This document shows positions 36,311 to 48,871 of a stretch of DNA of 64,000 nt, piece after piece. The notes beneath the pieces are model-generated. The model was given only the letters and a program-made list of their open reading frames with translations. It did not search any database and was not told the DNA's origin. The stretch covers positions 15,926,638-15,990,637 of the forward strand of contig NW_004454209.1 in the NCBI RefSeq assembly GCF_000283155.1. The letters are read 5' to 3'. Position numbers and translations under genes: made by a program. Origin of the DNA: Ceratotherium simum simum. Taxonomy: Eukaryota; Chordata; Mammalia; Perissodactyla; Rhinocerotidae. The first letter of the stretch is position 1, and every line of letters begins with the position of its first letter.

Positions 36311-37864
36311 AACCCTAAATTGGTTAACAGAAGTTTCCCAAACTTTTTTTTGGTGGCAGAAAATTCGCTTTGGAGACAGACATTTCTCCCAAATTATTAG
36401 GGTATTTTAGGGTATTTTTTAGGCACATATTTGTTGTCATATGTGGAATAGCAATAAACTTTGTTTTCTTGATAAAAATTTAGTGCACACTGATAGCTTT
36501 GAGGATGCATCAATCAGTGATGCAAATTAGATTTTCTGGACTAACAATCCTTGCTTTCACCCTTTGTGATTATCCTCTTTTGTATTTAATGTCTGTCTTT
36601 AGAAATAGTGATTGTCAGCCAGTCCTCCTCCATCTCCATAAACATGGCCAGGCTTTACTTTGTGTTTGTGAATTGTATATGCTGGGATGAGAGTAGCAGC
36701 ATTTTATTCATGGTCAGTAATGACGATTAGATAAAAGTAGTGTATTTACTCTGAAATGATGTGTTCTTTCCTTTTGTTTTTGGTCTGGCCTTTGCCCTAC
36801 TCCCTGTGAAATATTAATTTATTAATTAATGTCTCCTTCTATAAATAGCCTCTAATGAAGCAAAACTTTTAATGTGTGAAACATACTCTGTTTTCATGAA
36901 CTTGAAAATTTTTCATAGACTATTCCCCCAAATGATATTATATTATGGAGGATAGGTGGGAAGAAGTGCTATTAGGAGTCAGGAAAGGTACATTGTAGTC
37001 TTAATGTGTTACTGTTTAGTAGGATAATTTAGGTAAGACTCTTGAATTTTTTAGTCCTCATTTACCATAAAATGTAAAATTTCTTCAATCTGCTGTCTTG
37101 GTTACAGGCACTGGGATGTTGTAACCAGGTGAGAAGTTGGCACACTTTCTCCGAAGAGGCCTTAGAGATGGACAGTTATTTTCTTGTTAAATTTGCCTGT
37201 GTTCAAAGTTGGAAACTGGACTTCACAGTAATCTAATTTTGTCAATACGATGAGAGTAGATTCATCTCTCGGAGACAAACTAAGCTTATGAAACTTAAAT
37301 ATAAAACCAAAATGTCAATTTATTAATTTACAATGAGAAACTCTTCTGCCAGAGAATGGAATACTGAGTCCATTCTCCTCTATAGGCAGAACAAATCGTA
37401 AACCACATTATGATCAGAAGGTGTGTGGTGAACATGGAATTATAATAAAGAGAGTTAAATAAATTGAGTTTAATGACATTATGGTGAGATAGCATGTTTC
37501 TTTCAGATTATAGAAATGGATTTGCCAAAAGGACTGGAATAATTTAACATGTTGGCACAAGTGTCCTTTTCCCTGGATAATACTTCGATGAACTCTGCCA
37601 ATATTTGTCTGTATATCTTTCCTTTTATTTAAGTTTCTGTGGCTGATCAGCCAGTCTTCTTTCTGATTGCTTGTATTATTTCTTATATATATTACCTGGA
37701 TAAATTATTATTTTATATTTCAGTCTTTCTGGCTTGGGAATAGTTCTCTCTTATTTAGGAGCCTTTGCATATCTGTGTGTTTTGATCACTTCTGTGATGA
37801 TTTTTCTGATAACTTTAGTTTCTAAAGCAATTCCCCAGTCGTTATATTATTTGATTATCATAAA

Positions 37865-37985
37865 ATTTTTTTGAGGAAGATAGTGTTGTTTTGTTCATTT
37901 TCTTAAATGAGGAAATCAAGGCCCAGTGACTGCCCTGGGATACTGAGCTCTAAGTGTAGAACTGGTATGTGAATCTGGTTCTTAA
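37865..37985 (-). repeat. MIR SINE fragment
   Basis: ttcttaaatgaggaaatcaagg, cccagtgactgccctggg, gtgtagaactggtatgtgaatctgg are a diverged antisense MIR core. Confidence 0.55.
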
Positions 37986-39129
37986 AGTTCAATTTTTCCT
38001 TGCTATTTTGTGCTTTCTCTTGAGGGTTGACTTGAGTTCTCTTAAAGGGAACACTGAGAGAAGTAAATATATGTTATTTATTTATATTTAACTATTTATT
38101 TATAGTTAACTATCACTTTTTTTTTGGTAAGTTAAATACTGAATATTCTAAAGCTCTGATTGATATTTCCCTTAAATGAACAGTTTGTAAGGCTTCACAC
38201 CCGTTCCATGAGTTTTTGAAAAAAAGTATAGCGTTTTCCAGCATTGGTATGTCTTACTAGAATTTTCATTTTTTTGTTTGTTTTAGTCTTTCATGCTTGC
38301 CAAGAAGTATAACTTTGGCATTTCATTGGACTTTTTTGTGACAAACATTTCTTAGATGAAGGCATATCCCTCTTTTTTATTTTTACTTTGAGAACTGCAA
38401 GATGTACACCATTTTCAATTTATTTTAGCCACATGGCTTACCAATTTCAATGACGATAATGGTAATAGAACTTTATTTAAACTGTGTGCTTCTTCTGGAG
38501 TTGGGCGTATAAAATTTCTTGGAGGTAATTCTAGGAGTTTAGGTGTCTAATAGTTGCTATTACTGGAAAAGAGGATATAGTGACATCCATTAGAGTTAGA
38601 AGTTTTATAATCTGTAGTATGCTCAAATTTTGCTTTGGAGTCGCCACTTTGGGTTAATGGTATATGGCTATAGATACCTAGCTCTAAGAATATGTTGGTT
38701 TGGTGACTAAGTTTTCTTTTAGGAATAATATTTTCGTCATATTGATAAAAAAGTAGGCTGGTCTGCTGCTGTTGAAAACTGTTATGGTTATAAAATGTAT
38801 TAAGTTTATAAAAGCCACATACGTGTATTATATACATAGTCATGTAGATGCTGGTTAACTTTGATGGGAATACTTAAAGATAGCACTCTATTTGGATAGT
38901 ATGGATGCTTCAGACTTAAATGTGGGCAAAATACCCCCAAAATTCTAAAGTGAACAGTTCTGTTTGTATACAGTGATACTCATTTTATGTAAATTCTGAA
39001 AATTCTTATGGGGACACTTATTTCATCTTAGAAGGCTGAGTGAGCTTCTTGCAAATGGAAGTTATGTTGTAGTCTACTTATACCTGTCAGTATGTTGCTA
39101 TGAAACCTTCTTTATTGATATTTCTATTT

Positions 39130-39440
39130 TATGATGTAGATAACAGGAAAAGAAAAGAAAAATATTTTAACTTCAAGACACGCAATGATTAAGTCAAAAA
39201 GTATTAATATACATTATAGAAAGATTTATAGCAAGAGTGGCATGGGCATATAGAGAGAAAATAGTAGCAATAATAGAAACTCTTTCAGAGAGTAAGAGAA
39301 GAGATCTATAATTGAAGAAAGAATAGTACACAAAGAAGAAAGAGAGAATAGAAAATAATCTCCAAAGCTTAAAGAGAATGGAAATTGTGGCAAGCTTTGT
39401 ATTCAAGGTTAAAAGAAAGAGAGGAAAGAAGAAATAATTG
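39130..39440. other. Purine-rich AT tract
   Basis: This stretch, especially 39240-39440, is strongly purine-biased on the + strand (for example gagagtaagagaagagatc, caaagaagaaagagagaatag). No repeat family or gene was recognised. Confidence 0.6.
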
Positions 39441-39944
39441 TGAATTGCATTTTGCTAATATTCACATACTATAATTAGATTTCCTTTGCCATTTGATTAA
39501 CTGGAAGGGCAGAAGTGGACTTGAATTTTGTTGTACTTCATTGGTTTTGTTTTCCATTGACAATAGGATGTAGTAAGAGTTTATTTGAGGACTGCTGGTT
39601 TTACTTTGTTCTTTTAATTGGCATCGTTAAATTACTGTATATATGCTAGCTAGGCATGTTTTTCTTTCTTTTTAGGTTTTTAATAACAGAACACTAACTT
39701 CTATTGTTGGTATTATTTAAATATACACTTCATTGAGAACATTAGTTTTATTAAATTCTTCTTAAGTTTTCGTCTTTCTCTTTTTTTTGGTTTATGCTTT
39801 TACTATTAGATGGTCTATATTTTGTTTTCTTGTCTTGTGTTTTTCGTTATTTGTTTACTTATTAGGAAACACATGCACATAAACACACACACAAACCCAA
39901 AACCCTATGATGTTTTTTAACTTGCGTTTTTGATCACTGTGGAG

Positions 39945-40165
39945 TGGAGAGAGTGACACAGCTTTTGAGTCAGACATGAGTTCTGATGCTGACTTGACAG
40001 TCTTTTAGAAGTGAGATCATGGACATAATAGTTAAACCTATGATCTTAGGTTCTTCATTTATAAAATGGTTGTTATTGTAAGGATCAAATCACTTGACAC
40101 ACAAAAAATCTTTTACACAATGCCTGGTGCAAAGTATATATTCAGTCACTAATAGTTCTCTCTCC
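39945..40165 (+). repeat. MIR SINE
   Basis: Sense MIR: ttttgagtcagacatgagttctg, ttcttcatttataaaatgg, gttattgtaaggatcaaatcac, caatgcctggtgcaaagtatatattcagtcac. Confidence 0.75.
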
Positions 40166-41062
40166 TTTCTTCATTTCACTTAGCTTAACAGAAATTTTAG
40201 CTATTCTTTTTGGTCATGTAAAACAAAGTGTTTTTTAATGAAAATTATGCATTGTGTACATTCAGCATGAATTTCAGGGTTATCTAATTCTAGCCCTGTT
40301 CATTGGCTTTGACCTATTTTATATTTTACAGCTCTTTATATGTTGTAGGTAGTTGATAGACATGTAGATTCTGTGATTTCTAGTAGAGTTTTGATTGACT
40401 TCCTTCTCCCCTTTGGAAAAAAACGGTTTCACTTCCACTTGCAATTCATTTCAGCATTCCTTTCCTCGCCATAAATTTGTTCTTTTTTGACTTTTCTTTT
40501 GAACTGGTTATAGCATTTGCCTGATTCCCTCATTGTATGAATAGAATAAAATCTTTCACATGTATTCACTTTAGGTTTCTATGAGAGTCAAATTTTACCT
40601 GTTTTTGGGAAAATTATCTTTTTATATTATATTTAAAATATTTAATATTTAAAATATTTCCAAAAAATATCTAAATAAATTCTCAAGAGTAGATTGGTTT
40701 GGTAAATGCCTATTAAGTGCAGCACACTAGTATTTTATTTTAATCATTTGATATATGTGATGTTCCAACAGTGGTATCAACTCTACACACAATGGCAAGT
40801 CTTTCCATAATATCTAACCACTAAGTACTTTAGATAAGGATTTATTTATTTATTCTTTATTATTTCAATACCAATGATATTCTTAGGGTAAATTTTCCAA
40901 TGTAAAGGATTGTGTTGTATCATTCATTGCATAGTGTCTTGAATATAGTGGTACTCTACAGTTGTATTTTGAATGAGTGAATAGATAAAGGAGTCCCAAA
41001 AAAAGCACAAACACTTTTTTTCCATTAAGTGTCTCATCATGTTGTAATGAGTTTTAAAAGAA

Positions 41063-41565
41063 GCTTTTTTTTTTAATTGAGGTATAATTGACATATAACA
41101 TTATATTAGTTTCAGTTACACAACATGATGATTTGATATTTGTATATATTGTGAAATGATCACCATAATAAGTCTAGTTAAAATCTGTCACCACACATTG
41201 TTACAAAATATTTTTTCTTGTGATGAAAACTTTTATGATTTGCTCTCAGCATCTTTCAAATGTGCAATACAGTATTAACTATAGATAGCATGTTGTACAT
41301 TATATCCTCATAACTTATAACTGGAAATTTGTACCTTTTGACCCTGTTCACTCATTTTGTTCACCCCGCAACTGTGGCAACCACCAATCTGTTCTCTGTA
41401 TTGATGAACTTTTTTTTTCTTTTAGATTCCACATATGAGTGAGATCGTGTGGTATTTGTTTTTCTCTGTCTGACTTATTTCACTTAGTGTAATGCTGTCA
41501 GAGTCTATCCAGGTTGTGGCAAATGACAAGATTTCCTTCTTTTTTTTATGAGTGAATAATATTCC

Positions 41566-41601
<36 letters not shown>

Positions 41602-41872
41602 TACACATACATACCCTATTTTCATTACCCATTCATCCTTTGATGGACACTTTGTTTCCATATCTTGACTATTATAAATAATGCTTCATTGCGTATGGGA
41701 GCACTTATATCTTTTTGAGTTAATGTTTATGTATTCTTTGGATAAGCACCCAGGAGTAGAATTGCTGGATCGTATGGTAGTTCTATTTTTAATTTTTTGA
41801 GGAATCTCCATACTGTTTTGCATAGGGCTGCACCAATTTACATTCGCACCGACAGTTCACAGGGGGCATTTC
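41063..41872 (-). repeat. LINE-1 3' end, antisense
   Basis: ttaattgaggtataattgacatataac, cacaacatgatgatttg, gtgaaatgatcaccataataag, ttccacatatgagtgagatcgtgtgg, gaataatattccattgtg, tgctggatcgtatggtag, aatctccatactgttttgcatagg, ttacattcgcaccgacag. Well preserved L1 3' region read antisense; it contains a (GT)15 run. Confidence 0.9.
41569..41598. repeat. (GT)15 microsatellite
   Basis: Uninterrupted dinucleotide run inside the antisense LINE-1, followed by acgtacacatacatac. Confidence 0.95.
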
Positions 41873-42949
41873 CTGTAGGGAACCTTCCTTGGAGAGAAGT
41901 AATACTTTTCTAAACACTGACTTTTACTCTGTTTTCTGTCAGTTAAAAAAATATCTATCCTTGTATTTTGCATTTACTTACAAATCTTCATATTTAGATA
42001 TACTATTTGGATCTTTCTCAATTCTTGGATATTCTTTATTTGCCATAAATGAGTGATTTTCCTACATGAGTGACTTTCAAAAATCTCACTAATGAGCATT
42101 GAGCAGGAAAAAGTGGGTCATACATAGACCTGATAATAAATCGGGGTATCACAGGGTTTGAGTGAGATGACGGTTTGTGAAAGTAATCACCAGCCTCTAA
42201 GGGACCTGTGAGATGAAAAAATGGTGAAAAGGAGGGGCCTGGATTGGGTAAGAGAATGTTTGAATGAAAATTAAAGATCAAAAGTATTTTCTAAGTTAAA
42301 AGTTGTAAAAACCATTATCATTTTATTGGTGTTCTCCTCTTGAATTATTTAATCGTTAACAGAGATAAACAGGTTTCTTTGGGTATAGTTAAAAGTGCAC
42401 GGGTATTTACACCTGTTTCTTGCTTAGACTTTACAAGAGTTATTATGCTTATATAAACAAAACAGACTTGACCACAGACAAAATTACTGGAAAAAAAATT
42501 GCTTACTATTTGGAAACTTGGTGCTCCTTTGCTTGTGTGGTGTTCTGACGTAGGGGGCTTTTTGTGTTTTAGAAGAGGTTTGTCAATGAAAAATGATATG
42601 CCCAGTGACTTTGCTAATTACTGTTACAAAGTTAAAAGTGAAGAACTGCCATTCATTGCACTTTTGATTAGCTTTATTGCTGAAAAGGGGTATATGCTGA
42701 TCTTGTATCCTCTAAGTCTTAGAAAACCAAAGATTTCACATTTGAAATGAAGCAAATTGTGTCTGTACTAAACTTGGAACCATATTTAAAAACTATACTC
42801 AGAGAAGAGATATTTCCTACTATTCATTTCTTCTGTCTTTCCGCTTAATTTCACCTGTCTTCCATTTATCACTCTTGTTAGTTTTGGCTTTATCTTTCCT
42901 GTGTTTCTTTTATGACAAATGAGTAGACTCATGTATCTGCATCTTTTCA

Positions 42950-45420
42950 TATATGCAAGGGCAGTTTGTATATTTACTTTTTGGTGAATTGTTTGTTCTC
43001 ACTTTTTGCCCATTTTTTTATAGGCTGTTTTCTTTTTTCAGTCTTTTTCCCCCCAAGTTTTAAATGTTCTTTATATATTAGGAATATTAACCGTTGTCTG
43101 TGATACATATTGCACATATCTTTTTTTTTAGTTTGCCAGTTGTTTTTTGATTTTATTTAAGATAGTTTTTGATAGACAAAATGTTTTTATATATTATGTA
43201 GTAAAACTTATTAATCTTTTCTTTTATTATATCTGGAATCAAATCATAGTTTAAAAACCCTTTCTTATATCCAAAGAAGAACTCACTCAAATTTTTTTTA
43301 GTACTTATATGGTCTCTTTTTTTTATATTTAGATCCTTGATCCATTTGGAGTTTAATTGTTTGTCTCTAGTGTTGGATAGGAGTCTAATTTAATCTTTTG
43401 CCAAATGGCTAATCAGTTGTTCTAGCACATCTATTAACAAGCCCATATTGGCCTCAGTGATTTGAAATGCCACTTTCATCATATAGTTAAGTCTCACACC
43501 TGCATGAGTCTAATTCTGGACTTTCTGGTATGTTTCTCTGGTCTGTTTATTGTTGCACCAAATAAATACACTATTTTAATTATAAAAGGTTTAAAGTATG
43601 TTTTTTACTATAACTTAATTCAATATATCTTAAGATCAGTAGTATGTTTTAATATAGTTTAATTTAGTATATTTTAATAAGAGGGGCAAGTATCTTCCTT
43701 ATACATTTCTTTTTTAGTATTTTCCTGTATTTAATATTTTCCTGTCTATTTTTGCATTTTTACTTTTTCCATGTGATGTTTAATGTCCATTTGTCAAGCT
43801 CCATTATAAAAAAGCTTATTAATAACTTTTATTGGGATTATATTGGGCCTATAAATTAACTAAGGGAGGACTGGCATCTTTATGATGTTTAGTAGCCCTA
43901 TTCAGTTATAAGGGGTATCATTACCTTTGTTCAGGTGTACCTTTCAGTCTTTCAGAAGTGTTTTAAAGTTTTCCTCATGTTTCTTGCTAAATTTATTACT
44001 AATTATTTTATCTTCATGGTTGCTATGGAAAATAGTATTTTCTCTACCATTATATCCTCTAAATAGTTATGGTTTTTACATATGAATGCTGTCGATTTCT
44101 GATCACTGAGTTGATATTCTACTACTTTATTGAATGTGTTTGTTGTTTGAGTTAGTAGGAACATGAGATAGTTGTTTTCCTTTTCCTATTTTCCTTAATT
44201 TCTCTTGTCTAATTGCATTGGCTCAGGCCTTTAGTGCAATGTTAAATGGTATGGAGATGGTGGGCATCCTTGTCTCCTTCCTTATCATAGAGGAAACACC
44301 TTTACTTCTCCATTAACATGCTGATTTTAGGACTAAGGTCTATATGTTTTATCATGTTAAGAAAGTATCCATCAATTTCTGTTTTCCTGAGTGTTTTTAA
44401 CAGATATGGGTGTTTGATTTTATCAAAAGCTTTTCCAGTCTTAGAGATAATTGTATCATTTTTCTCTTCAAGTCTATTAATATGAAATTAATAAATTCCC
44501 AAATAGTGAACCAGCCTTGCATTCCTGGAACAAATCTGACTTGTTCATTGCATATCATTTTCTCAATATGGTGTTAGATTCTATTTACTACCTTATTATT
44601 TAGAATTTTTACCTCATTATTTTTAAGTGATACTCTAAAAATCTCTAACTATTCTGTTTTTGTACTGTCTTTATTAGGCTTAGGTATCAATTTATGTTAA
44701 TGTTATATAATGCTAATAAAGTTTTCCTTCATTTTTAATGCTCTGGAATAGTTTTAGAGTATTGGGATTATACATTTTTTGAATTTTTGGTAGAATTCCT
44801 CTTGAAATGCTTTATCTGTGGGGTAGTTGCCTGATAAGTATTTTTTTCCCCAAGGAAATAGATCTATTTTTTAAAGTATTTTTTTTAGCTCTAATCATAT
44901 CAACTTTTGTAAACTATATTTCTGTGGAGTATTGCCCATTTTATCTAGATTTTAAAATTTACTTACTATTTATTTATTTCTGTAGTCTGTAGAGGAATTT
45001 TATGATTTAAAAAATTTTTTTCTTGTTTTAATTGTTATTTTCCCTTCATCATTTAATTTGTATATTTATACTTTTCCTCTTTTATTGTTAATAAGTTAAC
45101 TACTATTTGGTTTGAATTTTTTTAGAAACTCAGAATTTTGGTTACTTAGATCTACTTTTTTTTTCTTGCTCTACTTTGATGTCTGCATTATCTTTATTAT
45201 TTTCTTTACTGTGATTTTTAAGTTTTCTTTGTTTCTATTTTAGTTTATGAGCTTGGAATTTAATTCACTGAATTTTTTTTTTATTGATTGAAGTGTTCAA
45301 GGGTATATATATTTTTTTTCTAAACACTGCTTTAAATGTATCCCATAGATTAATATGTAATGTTTTAATTGTCATTGTTTCTTAGAAATTCTGTAATACA
45401 TTGACAGTGGGAAATTAAAA
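42950..45420 (-). repeat. LINE-1, antisense, long decayed copy
   Basis: From left to right it follows an L1 read from its 3' part backward into ORF2: ttttttgcccatttttttatagg, gatccttgatccatttggag, ggcatcttgtctcc-like text at 44260, tttttaacagatatgggtg, gaaccagccttgcattcctgg, ggtagaattcctcttgaaatg, cagaattttggttacttag. No intact frame. Confidence 0.8.
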
Positions 45421-45499
45421 TTATATTGTGGTTGGGTGGGTAATGGAGTAGGTGAAAAGATTCCTGGAAAAGTTTCTTTTGAATGTTGACAAATGATAA

Positions 45500-45740
45500 T
45501 TTCAATGACAGCTGCCATCTATTGAATGTTTACCATATAGCTATCTGGTACAGCTAAGTAGTTTATATACATTATCTAAATGAAGCAGTATAACATTGTT
45601 TTGAGGTACCTAATATTTCCCCATTTTCAGAAGAGGAAACTGTGACTTAGAGGGGTTTGTGTAATTTCCCCAAGGCTGCATAATTAGTATGTTGTTATTG
45701 TTCAAATTTGAGTCTGTTTCTGTCTCCACAGCTATGGCTT
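45500..45740 (-). repeat. MIR SINE
   Basis: ctattgaatgtttaccatatag, ccccattttcagaagaggaaactg, gacttagaggggtttgtgtaatttcccc are antisense MIR. Confidence 0.75.
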
Positions 45741-45749
45741 TTACTTAAG

Positions 45750-46450
45750 CAGTAATATTGTGAGGTCACAGAGGTATTGAACAATAGGGCATAATCAGGG
45801 AACTGTTAGTAGCACAGTGTGACTGGAGTGAAGTTGGTATTATTTCTGGCATGGGCAAATAGTTCATTGAGATACTATTAACTAGGATGGAAAACATGAA
45901 GCAAAGCAGGTTTATATAAGATGATGGATATGTTTGATATACCTGCTAGACAGCTAAATGGAACTGCTTGGTAGTTAGGTGAGTATATGGATCTGGAAGT
46001 CTGCAGAGTGGTTTGTCCTAGACATGAGAATTTAGGTGTCATTAGCTTATAGGTGGTAATTTAAATAATGGGTTTTGAAATTGGTAAGAATAATGTGAAC
46101 ATTGAGAAGATCAGAGGGTGTAGGAAACAGTGAAACTTAAGATTGAGTAGAGAAAGAGCCTGAAAAGGAAACAAGGAAAAAATAGTCAAAATGTTAGGAG
46201 GAAATCTAGGTTATAGTGGTTCACAGGTGCCAAGGGACGAGTTTCAAGGAGAAGGGAGGGTCATTAGTATCATGTGCTCTGGAGAACTAAAGAAAGATAG
46301 ATAAGCAGTGTTCATTTGACTTAATAGTAATTGAAAGGAAAATTAATGTCTTAAATGATGGGTCCAGTGGAGTGATGAGGGTTGGGTGAGGAAGAAGGAA
46401 ATAGAGACAGGAATCATTTGTAGATAAGAAATTTGGTTATGAAAGGAAAG
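45750..46450. repeat. Old interspersed repeat, unnamed family (third fragment)
   Basis: ctgctagacagctaaatggaactg, gagaatttaggtgtcattagc, ttataggtggtaatttaaa, gatcagagggtgtaggaaac, agggacgagtttcaaggag correspond in order to the same mammalian repeat as 4000-5250. Confidence 0.45.
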
Positions 46451-46496
46451 AGTAATAGGGTGGTGGTAACTAGTGGAAAGTGTGAGGTTGAGGATG

Positions 46497-46620
46497 CACC
46501 CCTTCCCCCTCCCTACTTTCCTCCCTAAACGAATCCCTTTCTCTTCCCCTTATTCATCTCTTTTCTTTCCTTTTTCCCTCCCTTCCGTTATTCTACCCAT
46601 TTTCCCTCCTCCTTTCCCTA
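46497..46620. other. Polypyrimidine tract, about 120 bp
   Basis: From 46497 (caccccttccccctccc) to 46620 (tcctcctttcccta) the + strand is almost all C and T, with few purine interruptions, between purine-leaning flanks. Confidence 0.8.
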
Positions 46621-46849
46621 ATATGATATACTTGAACATTTAATATTACAGAATGAGAATTTAACTTGGGACAATATGACATCTTATCTTAGATTATGGC
46701 TATAAATGTGAATGACATAAAGAGATGTTAAAATGTTCAGGTGTTGGATCAGAATGATATTTTTAAGACTTCCTTGAACCTAGGATCATAGTCACACATA
46801 CCCTTTATGCCCAGAAATAAACAGACTTGTTAAACAAATTTTAATAATC

Positions 46850-47045
46850 TTTGGAATGATGATGAACATAATATCAGCATGGTGCTAAAAGCTTTACATA
46901 TTTTAGTCAATGTGAACCTCATCAGCAGCTCTCTGCCAATTTTACAGATGAGGAAACTGAGGGAAGTTAAGTCAACTTGCCAGTTGTTCTATACTGGGTA
47001 TGGCAATATGGTTCCAGAGTCTGTGCTCTTAATCACAAGGCTGTA
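46850..47045 (-). repeat. MIR SINE
   Basis: gctaaaagctttacatatttt, ttttacagatgaggaaactgaggg, gttaagtcaacttgccagttg, gagtctgtgctcttaatcac form a clear antisense MIR, with the ERE inserted next to its end. Confidence 0.85.
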
Positions 47046-47079
47046 TTTCCTCTTACTATACTATAGTACTTATTTTTAT

Positions 47080-47327
47080 TTTTTATTTTTTGGTGAGGGA
47101 GATTGGCCATGAGCTAACATCCGTTGCTAATCTTCCTCGTTTTGCTGAGGAAGGTTGGACCTGAGCTAACATCTGTGCCAGTCTTCCTCTATTTTGTATG
47201 TGGGCTGCCGCCCCAGCATGGCTTGATGAGCGATGCGTAGGTCCACGCCCAGGATCCGAACCTGAGAACCCCGGGCTGCCAAAGAAGAGGGCGCGAACTT
47301 AACCACTACGCCACTGCACCGGCCTCC
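47080..47327 (-). repeat. ERE SINE with perfect 17-bp target duplications
   Basis: Inverted copy: gagctaacatccgttgc, gaggaaggttggacctgag, gatccgaacctgagaacccc, cgaacttaaccactacgcc, accggcc. Target duplications atagtacttatttttat are at 47063-47079 and 47328-47344. It lies 1.4 kb upstream of the third coding exon of CCDC91. Confidence 0.95.
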
Positions 47328-48264
47328 ATAGTACTTATTTTTATACCTTTAAAAATTAATTAGTAATATTTTGTTATGAATTATAATTCAGAATTAAAGT
47401 TAGAATATTTTCACATTTTATGGAAATCTGTTAGCACATAGAATAGTGAAGATTAGAAAAAAGAAATTTCTGAGAAAGATATATCAATTACAAACATGAG
47501 TTGAAATTCTAGTCCTCTATATTTCAGTTAAAATAGTGAAATGCCTGTGAGAGAAGCTAGAATACCTTAATCAATATGGCACATAGTATTTAAAAAACAC
47601 AATATTGCTACACAATAGAAATGCATATAAGATAATTAAATGATCTCATAGAATACCAATCAGAAATTATATATTCTTTAGTTTGTTAATACCTAATGAC
47701 CCTATAAATGTCTTTCTTTAGGGAAAAATGCAATTTCCATTGTGAGCTGCCTTCCAGAATTTATGATAGAACTGCGCTGAGTTGCTACTGATGCCAATGT
47801 GGAATAAAGGTCTTTGTAATTTAGAAAGTCAAAACATATAAATGGATTACCGCTAAAATGATTGTTACTCTTCTTAAATTTTAAAACCCATAATCCAAAT
47901 GTATTTGCATTTTTAGAAAGAACATTTGGGAAAATAAAATGTATTCTGTTTATTTTGCCCTCATCAGTATTTTTGTCTTATTTCATGCTTGGCAATTGAC
48001 TTTGCTTTCATGACATTGTGTTTGAACCCTACACACAATCTAATAATGTTTTGTTGTGAAACTAATTATGGAATTATGTTTCAACATTATTTGTCTGTAG
48101 AAACAGTTCAGCAAACTAAAATTGACTTTAAAGTGATAAATCTTTTGTTGCAAAAGAAGAAGTTAACACAGAGACAGTTGGATTAGTTATTTTAAAGTAA
48201 TTTTCTTCTCTTTAGCTCACTTGATTGTAACAAATGAATGATTTGACTTGCCTGCTGGATCGTA

Positions 48265-48375
48265 AGGTCATCGCTCACACGGCGGCATGTCTTGTCCACT
48301 GCTCTCTCCTCAGGGCCTAGTGCCTGTGCCTGGCACTCGTAGGCGTGCTAGTGCTTTTTCTTAACTAACTGAATA
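48265..48375 (+). repeat. L2/MIR-type 3' fragment
   Basis: cggcatgtcttgtccactgc, ctcctcagggcctagtgcctgtgcctggcactcgtagg is the characteristic end of L2-class repeats. Confidence 0.55.
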
Positions 48376-48594
48376 GATAGATAATATATTTGAATACTTT
48401 CTCTGAGTTGGAAATGCACTTCTTATGGTAATGTGTTAGTATGTAAACACTAAGACATTATTAAATTGTTGTTTTTGCCTGGATCTCAAGTGGAAATGTC
48501 ATGTTAAATTTAGAAACACTAGTTTTTTAGATTTCAGATAATTGTCCCTGAGGAATAGTCATAGAATCCTTATTTTCAGTCTCATTGCTTTTAC

Positions 48595-48710
48595 TTCCCT
48601 TACTTGTTTCCCTTTCCCTCCCTCTGCTGTCTCTCTTCTCTTCAACCTGTTCTTTATTTTCTCTTAAATAATCCTTTTTTTTTTTTTTTTTTTTTCTGAT
48701 TTTCCTTCAG
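48595..48710 (+). promoter_or_regulatory. CCDC91: Extended polypyrimidine tract and acceptor of the third coding exon
   Basis: A mostly C/T stretch (tttccctttccctccctctg onward) leads to T21 at 48675-48695, then ctgattttccttcag. It is the splice acceptor region of the 161-base exon and much longer than the tracts before the other exons here. Confidence 0.8.
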
Positions 48711-48871
48711 TGTCTGGAGTGCATCTTTCTCCAGCTTCTCCTGAGATTGTACTGGACCATGACCACTCTTCTCTGTCAGTTGGCTGCCTCTCTTCTGAGC
48801 CCATCATTTCATCACCAGAGAATACACATGCAGACAACATCATTGTCAGTCAGACTATTCCTAAAGCACAG
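48711..48871 (+). CDS. CCDC91: CCDC91 third coding exon (serine-rich linker)
   Basis: This 161-base exon is preceded by a very long pyrimidine tract including T21 (48675-48695) and the acceptor ttttccttcag. It ends at GCACAG|gtaaag. With the carried-over G it encodes residues 37-90, starting VSGVHLSPASPEIVLD and ending VSQTIPKAQ. It enters in phase 1 and leaves in phase 0. The content is rich in Ser, Pro and His with no predicted fold, consistent with the disordered linker between the GGA-binding tip and the coiled coil of CCDC91. Reading through the donor would add only VKTSIFL before a stop. Confidence 0.94.

Larger units (their letters stand above)
15946..48710 (+). other. CCDC91: CCDC91 large intron (32,765 bp)
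   Basis: The intron is bounded by the gtacta donor after 15945 and the ttttccttcag acceptor ending at 48710, in phase 1. It holds nearly all repeat classes in the window (listed separately). Stretches over 300 bases in which I recognise nothing definite include 17480-18960, 20230-22660, 22830-23420, 24600-25430, 25760-26920, 34210-35340, 36320-37860, 38020-39940, 40170-41060, 41880-42950 and 47345-48240. No second gene, RNA gene or processed pseudogene was identified. Confidence 0.85.
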
